A program made the position numbers and the translations under genes. Positions 47,537 to 60,900 of a DNA stretch of 64,000 nucleotides are shown here, one piece after another. Origin of the DNA: Plasmodium malariae. Taxonomy: Eukaryota > Apicomplexa > Aconoidasida > Haemosporida > Plasmodiidae. How positions within the stretch are numbered: the first letter of the stretch is position 1; each line of letters starts with the position of its first letter. The notes under the pieces were generated by a model. The model worked only from the letters and a program-made list of their open reading frames with translations. It did not search any database and had not been told where the DNA came from. The stretch is taken from assembly GCF_900090045.1 (NCBI RefSeq), contig NC_041779.1, positions 496,001 to 560,000 of the forward strand. Direction: 5' to 3'.

Positions 47537-49655
47537 ATGAAGAGTGAACAGGTGATAGATGAGGAGTTGATGGATGAACGGATGAGCGATGAAAGAGGCG
47601 CAAATAAATGTGTAAAGGAAAATGGAGAGGAAAAAAAAAAAGTAGAACATCATAAAGATAAAATATATGAAGAGAGTGAAATACCCTTAGCAGATCAGTT
47701 AGGCTATAAAAATGTAGAAATAACATATAACAAGAGTTGGAACAGAAACGGGGAAGAATACACTATGAAAGATGAAGGGATGAAGTGGAAAAGTGAGGCA
47801 TCATTTAGCGAAGATGGCATAATAAAAAAAATAAAAGAAAGTAAAGAAAAAGTGGAGGAGAAGGATGACAAAGTGAATATAATAAAATTAAAAAAAAAAA
47901 AAAAAAAAGGAATATAATATTCTAGGGACTAGTAGTAAAAACGTGAATATGATAAAAATAAATGAGCAAGAAAAAAAGAATACTTTTATGCTTTTTCCAA
48001 GTGACGAAAATGGTAAAGACTTGGAGAATAAGAACATCACCTCCTTACTAAACGAAATAACAACAACTGAAAAGGAGGATCATCATGATAAGAAGAAGAA
48101 GAAAGAAAAAAAATTAAAAGAAAAGGATGTAAATTTTTCGGAAAAAATTGAAATAATAGAAAGAGAAAATCATGAAGAAGAAAAATTGGAAGTGTGTGAT
48201 AGTAAAAAGAAGGTGCGTAGAAAATATTTAACTGCTTTAAAATGCATAATTAGCTCAAGGGATGATGGAAAAAGTTATCCAGTTTGTTCTTGTAATGATG
48301 AAATCGGTCCCTTGGATCATTCATGTAGCAATGAAAACAATACCATCATATCATCAACAATAAGCATAAATGAAAGGATGTGTAGCAGAGATGAAGGAGG
48401 AAGAAAGAGTGAAAAAAGTAGGAGAAAAGAAAAATGGAGTTTAAAGCATAGAATAATACAAAGGTACAAAAAAAAAAGTAGTTGTTTTAATGATGATCAA
48501 GATGATGCTCATGAAAATGAAAAGGAGAAATATCACACAAAGGAAAGGAAGGAAGGTGAACAACTAGAAGGTGAAGAAAGAACAAATGAGGAAGAAAAAT
48601 TCATTACGTATAAAGTTCCAAGATATTTGAGGAAGAAAAATATTAAATGCCCTTTTGTATATAGAAAAGTTTTTTATGGGAAATATGGAATAGTAAATTA
48701 TGACTTAAAGGGAAGAAGTAAAGGAACATTGGTTATAACATTTCATGGATTAAATGGAACAAATTTAACATTTTTGGAAATACAAAAAATGTTAATAAAA
48801 TACAAATTTCAAGTACTTAACTTTGATTTATATGGACATGGATTATCAGCTTGTCCGAAATATAATCATAGAAAAAGAACATATGGTATAGATTTTTTTT
48901 TATCACAAACAGAAGAATTGTTAAATCATTTAAAACTGTTACATAAAGATTTTTACTTGATAGGTTTTTCAATGGGTTGTGTTATTGCTACAAGTTTTGC
49001 AAAAAAGTATATCAAACAAGTAAAGAAAATTATTTTAATTTCTCCTGTTGGGGTTTTAGAAAAAAAACCGTTTGTATTGAAAATATTAAAAATGTTCCCC
49101 TTCCTAATTAATATTTCTTCTTTTTTCATGTTACCGTGTTTTATAAAAAAGAAGAGATTCAAAAACAGAGGTTCTAAATATAATAATTTTAAAAACAGTA
49201 CCTTGAAAAATAATGATTCAAAAAATAATGATATAACAAATAGTGATTCTTCAGACTATTTATATAATAGGATAATGTGGCAAGTATTTGTAAAGAAAAA
49301 TATTACGCATTCTATACTAGGATGTATTAACAATTTAAAAATGTGGAGTGCTCATGACATTTTTAAGGAGGTTGGTCTTAATCATTTACCAGTTTTAATA
49401 TTATGTGGTGAGAAGGATAATATTTGTAATGTTCATGTTTTTAAAAATACGTCCAAATTTTTTAATAATTGTCATCTAATTATATTTAAAAATGCTTCTC
49501 ATCTAGTTCTAGTAGAAAAAATGCAAGAGATTAATTCATGTGTACTCACTTTTTTTCGCTTTCCAAATAATGCTGATTTAAAGTCTTTTCATCATATGTT
49601 CCCCGTTGATAAAGTAGGTAATTCAGTTCTTTACGAAAAGGCCAACCTTTTTTGA
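47537..49655 (+). CDS. Alpha/beta hydrolase (serine lipase/esterase-like), frame broken at a poly(A) tract
   Basis: Two open frames belong to one gene. The first (47537-47917) ends soon after 19 consecutive A (47890-47908). In the other frame the sequence reads on from that same tract as KEYNILGTSSKNVNM into the frame that stops at 49655, so one A too many (or two too few) explains the break. Without it the protein would be about 705 residues. The N-terminal ~400 residues are charged low complexity. The hydrolase fold follows: oxyanion-type HGLNG, FDLYGHGLS, nucleophile elbow GFSMG (Ser codon 48969-48971), acid in ILCGEKD, and His in NASHLV, so the triad is complete. An Asn/Lys/Ser insert interrupts the lid region (DNA about 49150-49260). 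Relatives act on lysophospholipids or monoglycerides; the substrate here is unknown. Confidence 0.85.
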
Positions 49656-49800
49656 GTACTTTTATGCATCATCCGAATAATAGGAAAAGCTGAACTTTAT
49701 AACTTGTTAGAAGCGAAAATAGTTACTTCGTCGTTGTTCGCGTGCAAGGTGTACACCAGGAATACGTGAAGATTGTAATATTCAAAAAAGGTGAAGAAAG

Positions 49801-49978
49801 GGGGGAAATGAGGAAAAATGAGGAAAAATGGGAAAAAATGAGGAAAAATGGGAAAAAATGAGGAAAATGAAAAGGGAAAATAAGGGAAAAATGGGAAAAA
49901 ATGAGGAAAAATGAGGAAAAATGAGGAAAAATGAGGAAAAATGAGGAAAAATGGGAAAAAATGAGGAAAAATAAGGAA
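49801..49978. repeat. 10-bp G/A-rich minisatellite (aggaaaaatg)
   Basis: About 17 copies of aggaaaaatg/ggaaaaaatg follow the hydrolase stop by about 150 bp. The plus strand is almost pure purine, interrupted by one T per unit. Confidence 0.88.
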
Positions 49979-52900
49979 CAAAGCAGAAAAATAAAGAATA
50001 ATGAAGAAAAAAATTAAGTCTTCCTCTTTATGCCCTTAGGAAAGACGTGAAGCGTTTTCCTGTCATGCCATCATATTTTTGTAAAGTCTTAAATTTCACA
50101 AATTGTATGTTTTGCTTATGACTTGCAATGCGATATATTTTTTTTTCCGTTAAATTATTTTAAGCACATGACCCGTGCTCGTTTGTAAGAGCATGAACAA
50201 TATAAGGAATTATTTAATATTCTTTTCCAAATTATTTTTTTTTTTGTGTTTTTTGTATACATTTTGCATTTATGTTGCATTTATTTTTACCAAATATATG
50301 ATATACTTACGTAGTTGAAGAATTCTCTTACACATAACTACATTTTTTCTTGAATTTTTTTTTTTTTTTTTGTGTAATATATATATATTATATATATTTA
50401 AAAGAATATATATTTTTTTTTTATAGATGATTCTCTTCTTTTTTTTTTTTCTGTAATGATGAATTTTTTCATTCATATTTAATTAAACTTTCTTTATATA
50501 TCTTATATTTTTTGTTAAGTGTTTGCTCATTTTGCAAAATATGGCACACACTTTACAAAAACCTGCACATTTATACACACGCATACATGTGTGTATTATT
50601 TCAACAAATATTTATATGCCCACACACAGTAATTTATTTCTGTATATATGTTATCCATGCATTTTACTCATTTTTACTTCATTATAAGTGTAGCACCTTT
50701 GTTCACAAACATATTAACTACTTTTTAGAGGTGGTATAATGTAGCATACTACTAATATATTATTGAGATTAATATAGAATGGTGAAAAATACGATCTTAA
50801 TTTTTTTTTTTTTTTTTTAAAAAAACCACTGTATATTAATACAAGTTTTTATACTCTAAGAAATAGCATTTATCTTATATTTGCACGTAATTGTAAAAAT
50901 TGTAAACTTTAAAGTGTAGTGCCTCTCTGCCATCTTTTTTTTTTGAACATTACTATATGTACTTCATTATTATTACTACTTTTTATGCTTCATTCTCTCC
51001 CTCAAATGCTCTATTTGAACATTAGTATCTGTGCCATTTTCCCCTTTTTAATTTAATTGAAGTAAATTATATTTTTTTCCTTTATCTTCTTTTTTTTTTT
51101 TTTTCATTGTGGTATATGTACAAAAACTCCGTTCACGTAAAGCGAAAAAACTTTTTATTAAATATTTCTCGGGTTTACAGTTAATTTATAGGAAGGTAAA
51201 AATAGGAAATTTTCACATTTATCCGAACTGTGTAATTGTATTTTCTTTTTTTTTTTTTTTTTGAACCATTTTAATAATTAAATTTTTTTGTATTTAAATA
51301 GAAAAAAAAAAAAAAAAAAGAATCAATTGCACCATATTTTATGTCCTTTTTTTAATTTAATAAAAAATAATATATACTTCTTAACTGACCTAGTATTTTG
51401 TAATTGCAAGTTTCCCTGGTACATATGTGCATACAAATTTTAAAAGTAAAGACAACTATTCCTTTGCTACCTTATTTTAATTTTTTTTTTCATTTTTGGC
51501 ATTAAAAAAAGTGCAATTATCAAAAAGGGTACTTTCATATACGTGCATGTATCTATCTATGTATATACGTTATTATGTATGCCGTTATATGTGCAGTTAT
51601 GTATATATACATATTCTCAGTTATGGATATATGTTTGTACGCCTTTCCAAATTTCACAAGTATTCTGCATAGGTATACTTCCCCATTTGAGAATATACAA
51701 ATTTGTAATGAAAGAGAATAAAAATATATTTAAGCTAATTTTTTAATTTTTCATATACATATATATAGTCACTATCAATCGTTATTAAAAGAACCCCTTT
51801 TATACTCATTCCCTCCAAAGTTTATGTCTCACACAATTAATTTGAAGGTGTGAATACTATATAAGATAAATTAAAAGTTAACAAAATATACTTGACTCAA
51901 TGAAAAAGAAAAAAAAAAATAGTATTGTCCAAATATGGGGTTATGAAAATCTACAAATGCTTATTTTCCACCTCCCCCTACAGATTTCATATATAAGCCT
52001 AAGCACATATGCATATATATAAATGCTTGTACATATGTATACAAATATATATATAAATACATACATATATAAGCATATATATATATATAAGTTCATATAT
52101 ATATGGGTGTGGATATTGATACCTTTACGTATCTATTACGTTCAAGTTTCATCTATGAAATAACGTCGAAATATTATTGGTATTTTTATAAAGCTCCATA
52201 TTTTCTTAATCAAAACAAAAAATTTGTTTTCTGCAGAACACCCATATACATTATTCACTAATTCTTTTAATAAAAGAAAAATAAACATTCAAATGTAAAT
52301 CGCGTGTAAATATGTATAAATATATATAACCTTTGTATAGTATGCAAAATATACCCTAGAGGAAAAGAATATTATAAGGCCAAATGTAATAATTCATTTT
52401 TTTGTGGCATTTTTTTTAATTTAATTTTTTTTTTTAACCTTTTAAAGAATTTTCATAAAGATGAAATTAAATGAATTTTTTTTTTTTTTTTTTTCTTTTG
52501 ACATTTATATATGCAAACATAAAAATATATATACATACATACGTACAATATATATACATACATACAATATATATATATATATATATATAAGTAAAATATA
52601 TATATATGCATAATTTAATAACAAATATGCCGTGTATCCACATTAGCGTATGCTACTGCCCACACTTTAGTTACAATACTTCCACGTACAATTTTTTAAA
52701 CATTATTTATATTTAAGCATTCTACAAAATTATAAAAACCTAAATTTTTGCTCCTTTTTAATATATGCATAACTTACTATATTCAAAACTTCACTTAGAT
52801 GAATACTAATTATTTTTTAATGTCAGCCTTTCACCTCATCACAAGTATACCAATATATGCTATATGTACGTCGTTATATTTACGTTTCTAACTATAACAC

Positions 52901-54514
52901 AAATGCAATATATATATATATATATACATGTTTAAATACAAATACGCTTTTTATACAGAGTCGTCCTTGTATACATACGAGCCTAAATTTTTTAACTTAG
53001 ATATTTTCTACATCGCTGCGTTTAAATATTTTTCATTTCACATCCCCTCATTTGCTAAAAGATTTATGTTTATTCTGTTTTTTAATTTTAAGTATAAGTA
53101 CTACTATACTTACTCTGTATATGCAAATATATACATTACATAAGTATGTATAATACATATATATACATTTTTTTTTTTTTTCCTTTAACCTTGTTCTAAT
53201 TCTTTCTCTTAAAGGCAACATAAAAACCTTAATCCTTTCATGTGCCTTTATACCTTATGCACGCACTTTCAAAAAAAAAAAAAAAAATAATAACAAAAAA
53301 CAAATAATGTATAACAAATATAGTGCCTCCTTTCTTTTAAGTATGAGAAAATTTTAAAAACATAAAATTATTTTTATGTAAATTAATTTCATATTTTACG
53401 CATTGAATAAAGAAAAAAATAAATATTCAATAAATACAATAATTTTTTCCTGCGTGTTATACATGTAAAATTATAATTAAACAAAGTCATATACAAATGT
53501 TATTTTTCTCATTTAAAAATATGCTATTTCGTTCTTAATGATTTATACATATATATATAATACGTAAGTACATAACTTCGTACATATATATGCATTTATA
53601 TATATATATGTATATACATAAATTCATATATATATAACGTAGGTAATATATATATATATATATATATTCATATGTATATATAATTTTGCATATTCACTGA
53701 ATTTATATTTTTCTTAATATAGCACAATTTATACATTGCATAGCCACTACGCACTTGATTATGTATTGAGAAAACTTCATGTTATTGATCTACGTAATTT
53801 TGTACGCATTCGTATATAAGATAAGAACATTGTTTTCATTATATTTTTTCTTGAAAGTTAGTATATATCATCTTTACGTTAGAATTTTTCCCTGTTTAGA
53901 ACTTCAACATATAACGCTTTTTTATATTAAAAAAAAAATATATATACATGTATACATTTATATACATATACTTGCAATGAATGAATTTAAATTTGTGTTT
54001 TTTGCAATCTTTTTAAGCACATACATATATATGTACATTTATATATATGCATACATTTATACATACATACATAAACGTACGTACGTGTATTTATTTAATT
54101 AGAAGGTATGTGTTCATTTACAGAAAAAAGAAATACCTATTTTTTTATATATAACACATATTTCACTTTAACATGTTTTTTAATTTTTTTTTTTTAAAAG
54201 TGTATTTTTATTTTATTTTTTTATATGCTTTTAAGAAGGTTTGAGAGATGCATAATTGCGCGCATTGTATATATACGTATGTTTAGTGAATTTTATAGTG
54301 TACATAATGCTTACGTACGTTTTTTATATACATAATATACATTGTTTATATTGTGTACGTTATATTTTTATTTGTTTGTATTTGTTAACCTTAATTTCAT
54401 GTGTTAATTTATATTTTATTTTTTCCCCTTTTTTTGCGTGAAATTATTTTATTTTTCCCTTTGGAGAAGTGCACGTTTTATAAGTGTATATAGTGGTAGC
54501 ACACACATATATGT

Positions 54515-54660
54515 GTATATGTTTATAGGTATATATGTTTATAGGTATATATGTTTATAGGTATATATGTTTATAGGTATATGTGTGTATAGGTATATAT
54601 GTTTATAGGTATATATGTTTATAGGTATATATGTTTATAGGTATATATGTTTATAAGTCT
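54515..54660. repeat. 16-bp minisatellite (atatatgtttataggt)
   Basis: About nine tandem 16-bp copies, with one variant (atatgtgtgtataggt), lying 315-460 bp upstream of the HECT ligase start codon. Simpler 'tatatgtatatgtg' repeats continue to about 54710. Confidence 0.9.
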
Positions 54661-54974
54661 ATATGTATATATGTTTATATGTATATATGTGTATATGTAT
54701 ATGTGCATACGCATTTGCAATCGAACGTATATAGGTATTTATAGATACATGTGTATATATATTTTTGCGTGTATGGTGTAGATGCATGTGCCGATATGCT
54801 TATAATACACAAATATATATATATATGTATATATATATGTACGTGTACATGTTTATGTGCATGTATATGTATGTATATACCTATTCGCGTGTATAGCTCC
54901 ACGGCTCCTTCCCCCTCCATTTAGTAATAGTTATGAACATTACCCTCAGTTTTCACCAAAGTTATGTGTAAAAG

Positions 54975-57900
54975 ATGAAAATCCAAATACCGAAAGATGA
55001 TAATTTCATATTGATGCTAGATAAAATTAGTGAAGAGGAAAAGTTTTTTATTCATGTTTTATCTACATGTGACAACAAGAATTTATTAGATCACTTATTC
55101 CCATTCGTTGATTGGGTATGGTTGAAATCCGATTTAATTGCGTGGGCCCCAGTACTAAATAGGTTTGACGACTTACTTCATAAATATATTGTACATAATA
55201 AATTAAATAAGCAAGAAAATAGTGTTATTAAAGAGGATGATAAGATTAAGTTAAATGAAAATGGGGTAAAAGACACTCATTTAGGTGACCATAATATTGG
55301 TCCTATAAATAAGGCAAACAATTGTAGTGATATTTGTAGTGATATGCGTAGTAATAACAATTATGAAGAAGGACGAAATGAATACTTCCCCCCTGTGAAT
55401 AGTAATAAGAAAGAGGACCAGAGGGTAGAAAAAGAACAAAGTGATGATACATTTATACCGTCCGATTTGCTTATAGAAGAAGTGCTAAGGTTTACGTATT
55501 ACATATTAGATAATTGTTTAAGTAAATCAAAGTATAATTCGTTAGATCATTTGCTAGTACTTTTATGGAGTTTCAATCCCAAGATATCAATTTTGTCTGC
55601 TCAAATATTAAATATATATTATTTATTTATAAAAAAAACGAAAAAAAATGAGAATAAAATTAACGAAATTGTGAATTTTTTATCAGCACTAATTAATATA
55701 CCAGTACCGAATTTTCTTCATCCATATATTAATAATGACCTTGGTAGAATAAATGATAATAACTATATATCAGGAATAGTTCTATATTATTTACATGACC
55801 CATTAGATAAAAAATATATGAATAATGTTTATTATAAAATTGAGAATAGATACTTTTTAGATTTAATTGATTACAATTTAAATGTAAATAAAATAGTTAT
55901 ACAAATTGATGATTACAAAATACCTTTTACTTCAATTTTTCCAAAAGAAGTTAAGTATAATGAAGCAAAAGAAGTACTTCAATATGCATATGATACAGTT
56001 GTTAGGAAATATAATATCTGTGAAAAGAAAGCATATGATTTAAGACATAAATTAAGAATATATATGGGATTATTATGCCCAAAATATAGAAGAAAATTGT
56101 TTAATTTAAGGTATTTAATTATATCCGGTTCTTTGTCAATTAATTCTATATTATATCCTCAGATTATACCTAGTAATACAATATTTTTACAAGAGCTATT
56201 GTACTTTTTAAAGTACCATAAATACATTCATTATAATACTTTACATATTATTTTCGATTTATTAACCACAGCAATAGAATCACATTTGCATTATAAAGTC
56301 GTTTCAGATATTTTGGGTTTGCGTTTGCATAGTGGCTTATTTATTAGTATTTTTAAATATTACTTAAATTATTTTTTGTCACCTAATACTATACAAAAGG
56401 ATATATGTCCCTTATACATAATGAATGAATGCAAGGACGAGATGTATAGCACCAATGATATTAACTCAATTTATATAAGAAAACATGGAAGTCAAAGGAA
56501 TGGTATTTCATACGCTCCTAGTGGAAGCCACAGTAAGAACATTGTAATTGCTCCCATTGATAATGTTAGCTGTAATAATAGCAACAGTAGTAACGATAAT
56601 AATAGTGCGAATAATACTAATTTCGCCCGAGGCAATATATACAGCTCAGTAAGTGAACTCTTACCAAATGTAAGCAATGCGAGTTCGAACCCAAATAATT
56701 TTTCTTATATGTCACAAGGACAAAGTAATAATAGACCGAGAAACATCTCACGATTACAGCGGTGGGAACGATTGCAGCAGCAGTGGGAACATCAACAACA
56801 ACAGTGGGAACAGCAGCAGCAGCAGTGGGAACAGCATCTACAACGGTGGGAACAGCTTCGACATCAGTGGGAACAGCAGCAACAGCAGCAACAGCAACAA
56901 CAGATGAATCTCTCTGTTTTAGCGACCCACGATCCAAATGATACAACCTCCAGTAATTTAAGGCCATTACAAAATATCGAAAGTAATCAAATATCTACCG
57001 TACATTGTACAAGCGGTGCACAAACAGCAGTTTTATCTGGTGATAATTATGGCCAAATAGGAAATGATGTCACCCATGGAATTAGTGTTGAACAACCTGG
57101 AGGTGAAAAAACGAATAATGATAATGTAGATATAGCAGCAAATAGTGATGAGAATCATCTGAACATCCAGGATCGCCCAAATAGCGTCATTGAAAATAGT
57201 AGTGGTTATATATTAAGAGACTCCTTGGGTACTAATAATTCCACCAATATTATGAGTTATATCAATTATGTGGATGCTGCAAATCATAGTAATCATGATA
57301 ATCGTACCATTATGAACAATCCGAACGGCGGCACAAGTGAGAACTTGGTAGCAGTACGGAATAACAACAGATCAAATGATGTTAATGCAAATGTAGGTGA
57401 AAATATGAACATTTTTGATTATATTAACAACAGAAATAATGTAAACCATGAAGGAAATATAAGCATTTTGGACTACATAAATAACACGGAGGATATTCAT
57501 ATTAGTAGTAACACAGATAGTAGAGTAAATAACAACCAGCAGAATGAAAGTAATAGATATAAAGAAGAAATACAATATGGAAATTTTATAAGTGAAGAAG
57601 TTATAATAAATAACATTAAAAAATGTAAATTAAGTGGTGAAAGTGAATTTACAAATATTACTAAAAAATATTTTAAAGATTTTAGGAAAAAAAAAAAACA
57701 AGTATCTATGATGCAGCAATTATTAACCTTATATCATATATGTATAATGGAACCATGTCCTATTTTAACCATAGCTCAACAAAATACATTAAAAAATTTC
57801 CCCATATATTTATTAGACAGTTATACGCTTAACTTACCTATAGTTCATATGTTATTAAGAATAATGGAAACACTACTAGATTTTACGCCAAATTTTTATT

Positions 57901-60900
57901 TTACTGCAAAAAATGAAGAGGAATTATATAAAATATTACTGTCCCGTTTTCAATATGAAATATTTATGATGTCAGATAGTTTTTATCATATGAAAAGAGA
58001 TGATTTTTTAAAGTACTACTTTGAACCATTTAATTATGATGAATATGACAAAACTTTTATTGAAAGTAAGGAGGATATGGAGCTATATATACGTAATAGG
58101 AAGAATGCAAACAATACACGATTTGGTAATTTGCATGGTGGAAACAAAAATAATAACACAGAGTTAGACACACATGGTGATGATGATAATATTCATAGAA
58201 ACTCTGCAAAAGGGATACATATCAAAAATAGTGCCCTCAATAATACTTCAGATTGTCTTACTGGCGATGTACAGAGATGTAATAATGACAATAATAATGA
58301 TCATAATATTAACCATAATAATGAGTATAATAATAATAGTGTGCAGAGTAAAATAACAGTAGCTAATGTCAAGCTTGTAGATACAACATCACAAGTATAT
58401 AATGAGAATAGCATATTTTCACATCATAACGAGAGGCTTATAAAACTTTTTGCCGAAAATAATATCAACGTTAACGCGACTGATGATATTTTACTTAACA
58501 GATTTACCTTTTGGTTGAAGTTATATATATATGAAGAGAGAGTAAAAATAATAAAGATGATAATAAAGGCTCTAAACTTAGCTTTGAAAGGACATTCGCC
58601 AACAGATACATTACTTGATATATTTACAAATAATTATATTTCTGTTAAAATAATTAAATATATTTTAAAATATCCACATAAATTTGGTTTATGTTTATAT
58701 GGATATATATTAGGGTTTATATATGAACATATTTATGAAGATCCAACCATTTTATCTACTTTATTAAAAGAAGGAATATTAAATATTATGTTGAACAGTA
58801 TAGTAGAAGAGAATTTGAAAGATGAAACTGTATTAATATATGTACCCTCCTTATTATCCCTAATGTTTATTCATAGCATTGGAAAATCAGCTATGAAAAA
58901 GTTAAATTACACACCAATATATAATCTTTTCCATTTTGTAATCAAGACAGATTATTTTTTTTTTGATCGATTTGGGGATATTGCTGTTTCGATTGGTAAT
59001 ATTATTAACGAGTTAGAAAATTATGGTTTTGTTATGAAAGACTTTTTAACATTTCATGTAAAGCTTTTAAAAAAATTATATATCGAGGGTTTAAATTTAG
59101 GCTATTGGAAATGTATAGATTATAATTATATTGAAAAATATGTAGAGTCATGTGTTAAAAAATCGCAAGATGTACAATTAAAAGATTTAAATATTGACAG
59201 ATACAAATATAGAAAAGATAATTTTTTTCTAGATAGGTTATCTATTGTTTGTAGATGTATTTTGTCCTATATGAAAAGTTCGTGGATTAAAACTTTTATA
59301 AAATTGAATGGTTTGAAATTTTTAATGGCATTTACTAATTTAATAAGCTTACCACCGAATTTTATTCATATCTTTGAGTATCATCCTATTTACACCTTTA
59401 TTATGAAAATTTATCTTTATTCCTCCTTTAAGAATATTTACAATCAATTCCTGTTCCCCCTTTATAATTACAGCAATTTTGTTTTATACATACAGTATTT
59501 GAATTTACTGTTGAAAAATAGCCTTTATTTCGATCTCAGCGAAAATATAGTTGTGGCTAAGAAGTCAGTAATTGGGGGAGGGAAAGATAATACTACTGTG
59601 AGTAGCGGCGGTGATGATGCGAGTAGCAGTAGTAACATTGCCATGAGGAAGTTTAAAAATGCAAGTAGAAACGGTAACATAGCTAGCCGAAACGGTAACA
59701 ACCATAGCAATAAGTATTTAAGGACGGATTTTTTTTGCGGTCCGTTTATAGATCGCAATAAACTACTGTTGTGTAACATTACGCAGTTATTTAACATTTT
59801 ATATTTTTTAATTTCTGCATATACGGATGCAAAAGGATTATACGGAAATGAAGAGAAAATGTATGATTCACCAGAGTTATCAAATAGGAAAATTTTAGAA
59901 GTCTTTTCAGACGTTCTTGTAACTATTGAAAGTGTTTTTGATTTCTTTTATACTCTTTATTTTTATCAAACGAATGACTTAAATTTGAATATCTTTTTAC
60001 ATTTAAAAGACAAAGTATGTATACATGAACATATAAAAAAAACCCTAAGAAATAGTCAAAACAAGTCGGATTATTTGTTATATAATTTATATGGATCTAC
60101 AAGATCCTTATTTTGCTATTCAGTTAATAACAATTTATATGAATTAAACAATACAGAAAATAAAGTACATATCATATGTGATCAAGACAATGCAGATGAT
60201 TACAAATTTACTGATCATCTTAGTCTTCTGGATGATGAGGATAGGGTTTATAAAGCTGTATATAAATATACGCTCTCACAAGTTATATCAGAATTTTCTT
60301 CCTTTATTCATAAGAATATGAAAAACCCCTCAGATATAATTGCTTTTAAGAAAAAAGAAAAATCAAAATTTAAAAAATATTTTTCAAGTTTGGAAAACTC
60401 ATTCGAGAAATATGACACCAACAAAGATGTTAGTAGTAGTGCTCCAAGTGATGCAGATAATAATTATGGTCAAATGTATAATGATTTGTTTGAACAAAAT
60501 ATTCCAGTAAGTATTGAAACAAATAAAAATAATACTACTACAATATATTCGAGTAACAATAATGAATTAAATAGAAACACAATCAGTAGTAATGACAACA
60601 GTACCTTGCCTGCTGAAACTATTATGACAATGTATGCCAAGTATAATAATGATAATAATATGAATGATAGTAATGGTACTGGTGATGGTACTGGCAATGG
60701 CACTGCTAACCGTGAAGGAGAACACGGCAAAAGAAGCCATCTCGATAATGACAAATCGAAGAAGGTAAAAACACCAAAATTCGAGTATAATGATTATTAT
60801 ATTGAAGATAAAGACATTAAAATGCACACAAGTTATCCATACGAATCGAAGTATGTCATGTGCGAAAGTTTACGATCATTATTAGTAGTTATTAAGAAAT

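Larger units (their letters stand above)
49656..54974. other. Very long intergenic region upstream of the HECT ligase
   Basis: About 5.3 kb between two plus-strand genes. It holds a purine-rich 10-bp repeat (49801-49978), several poly(T) tracts (50355-50371, 50801-50818, 51248-51262, 52477-52494), many (AT)n or 'tatatacatac' runs (52500-52610, 53540-53670) and a 16-bp minisatellite (54515-54660). Short open frames at 52928-53143 and 53779-54102 have random, Phe/Tyr/Ile-rich composition and no flanking splice logic. No tRNA or snoRNA was recognised. Confidence 0.5.

Noticed and set aside
52928..54102. Short plus-strand frames at 52928-53143 and 53779-54102 as possible exons
   Set aside because: Composition is that of random A+T-rich DNA (Phe/Tyr/Ile), with no motif, no consistent splice partners and no start context.
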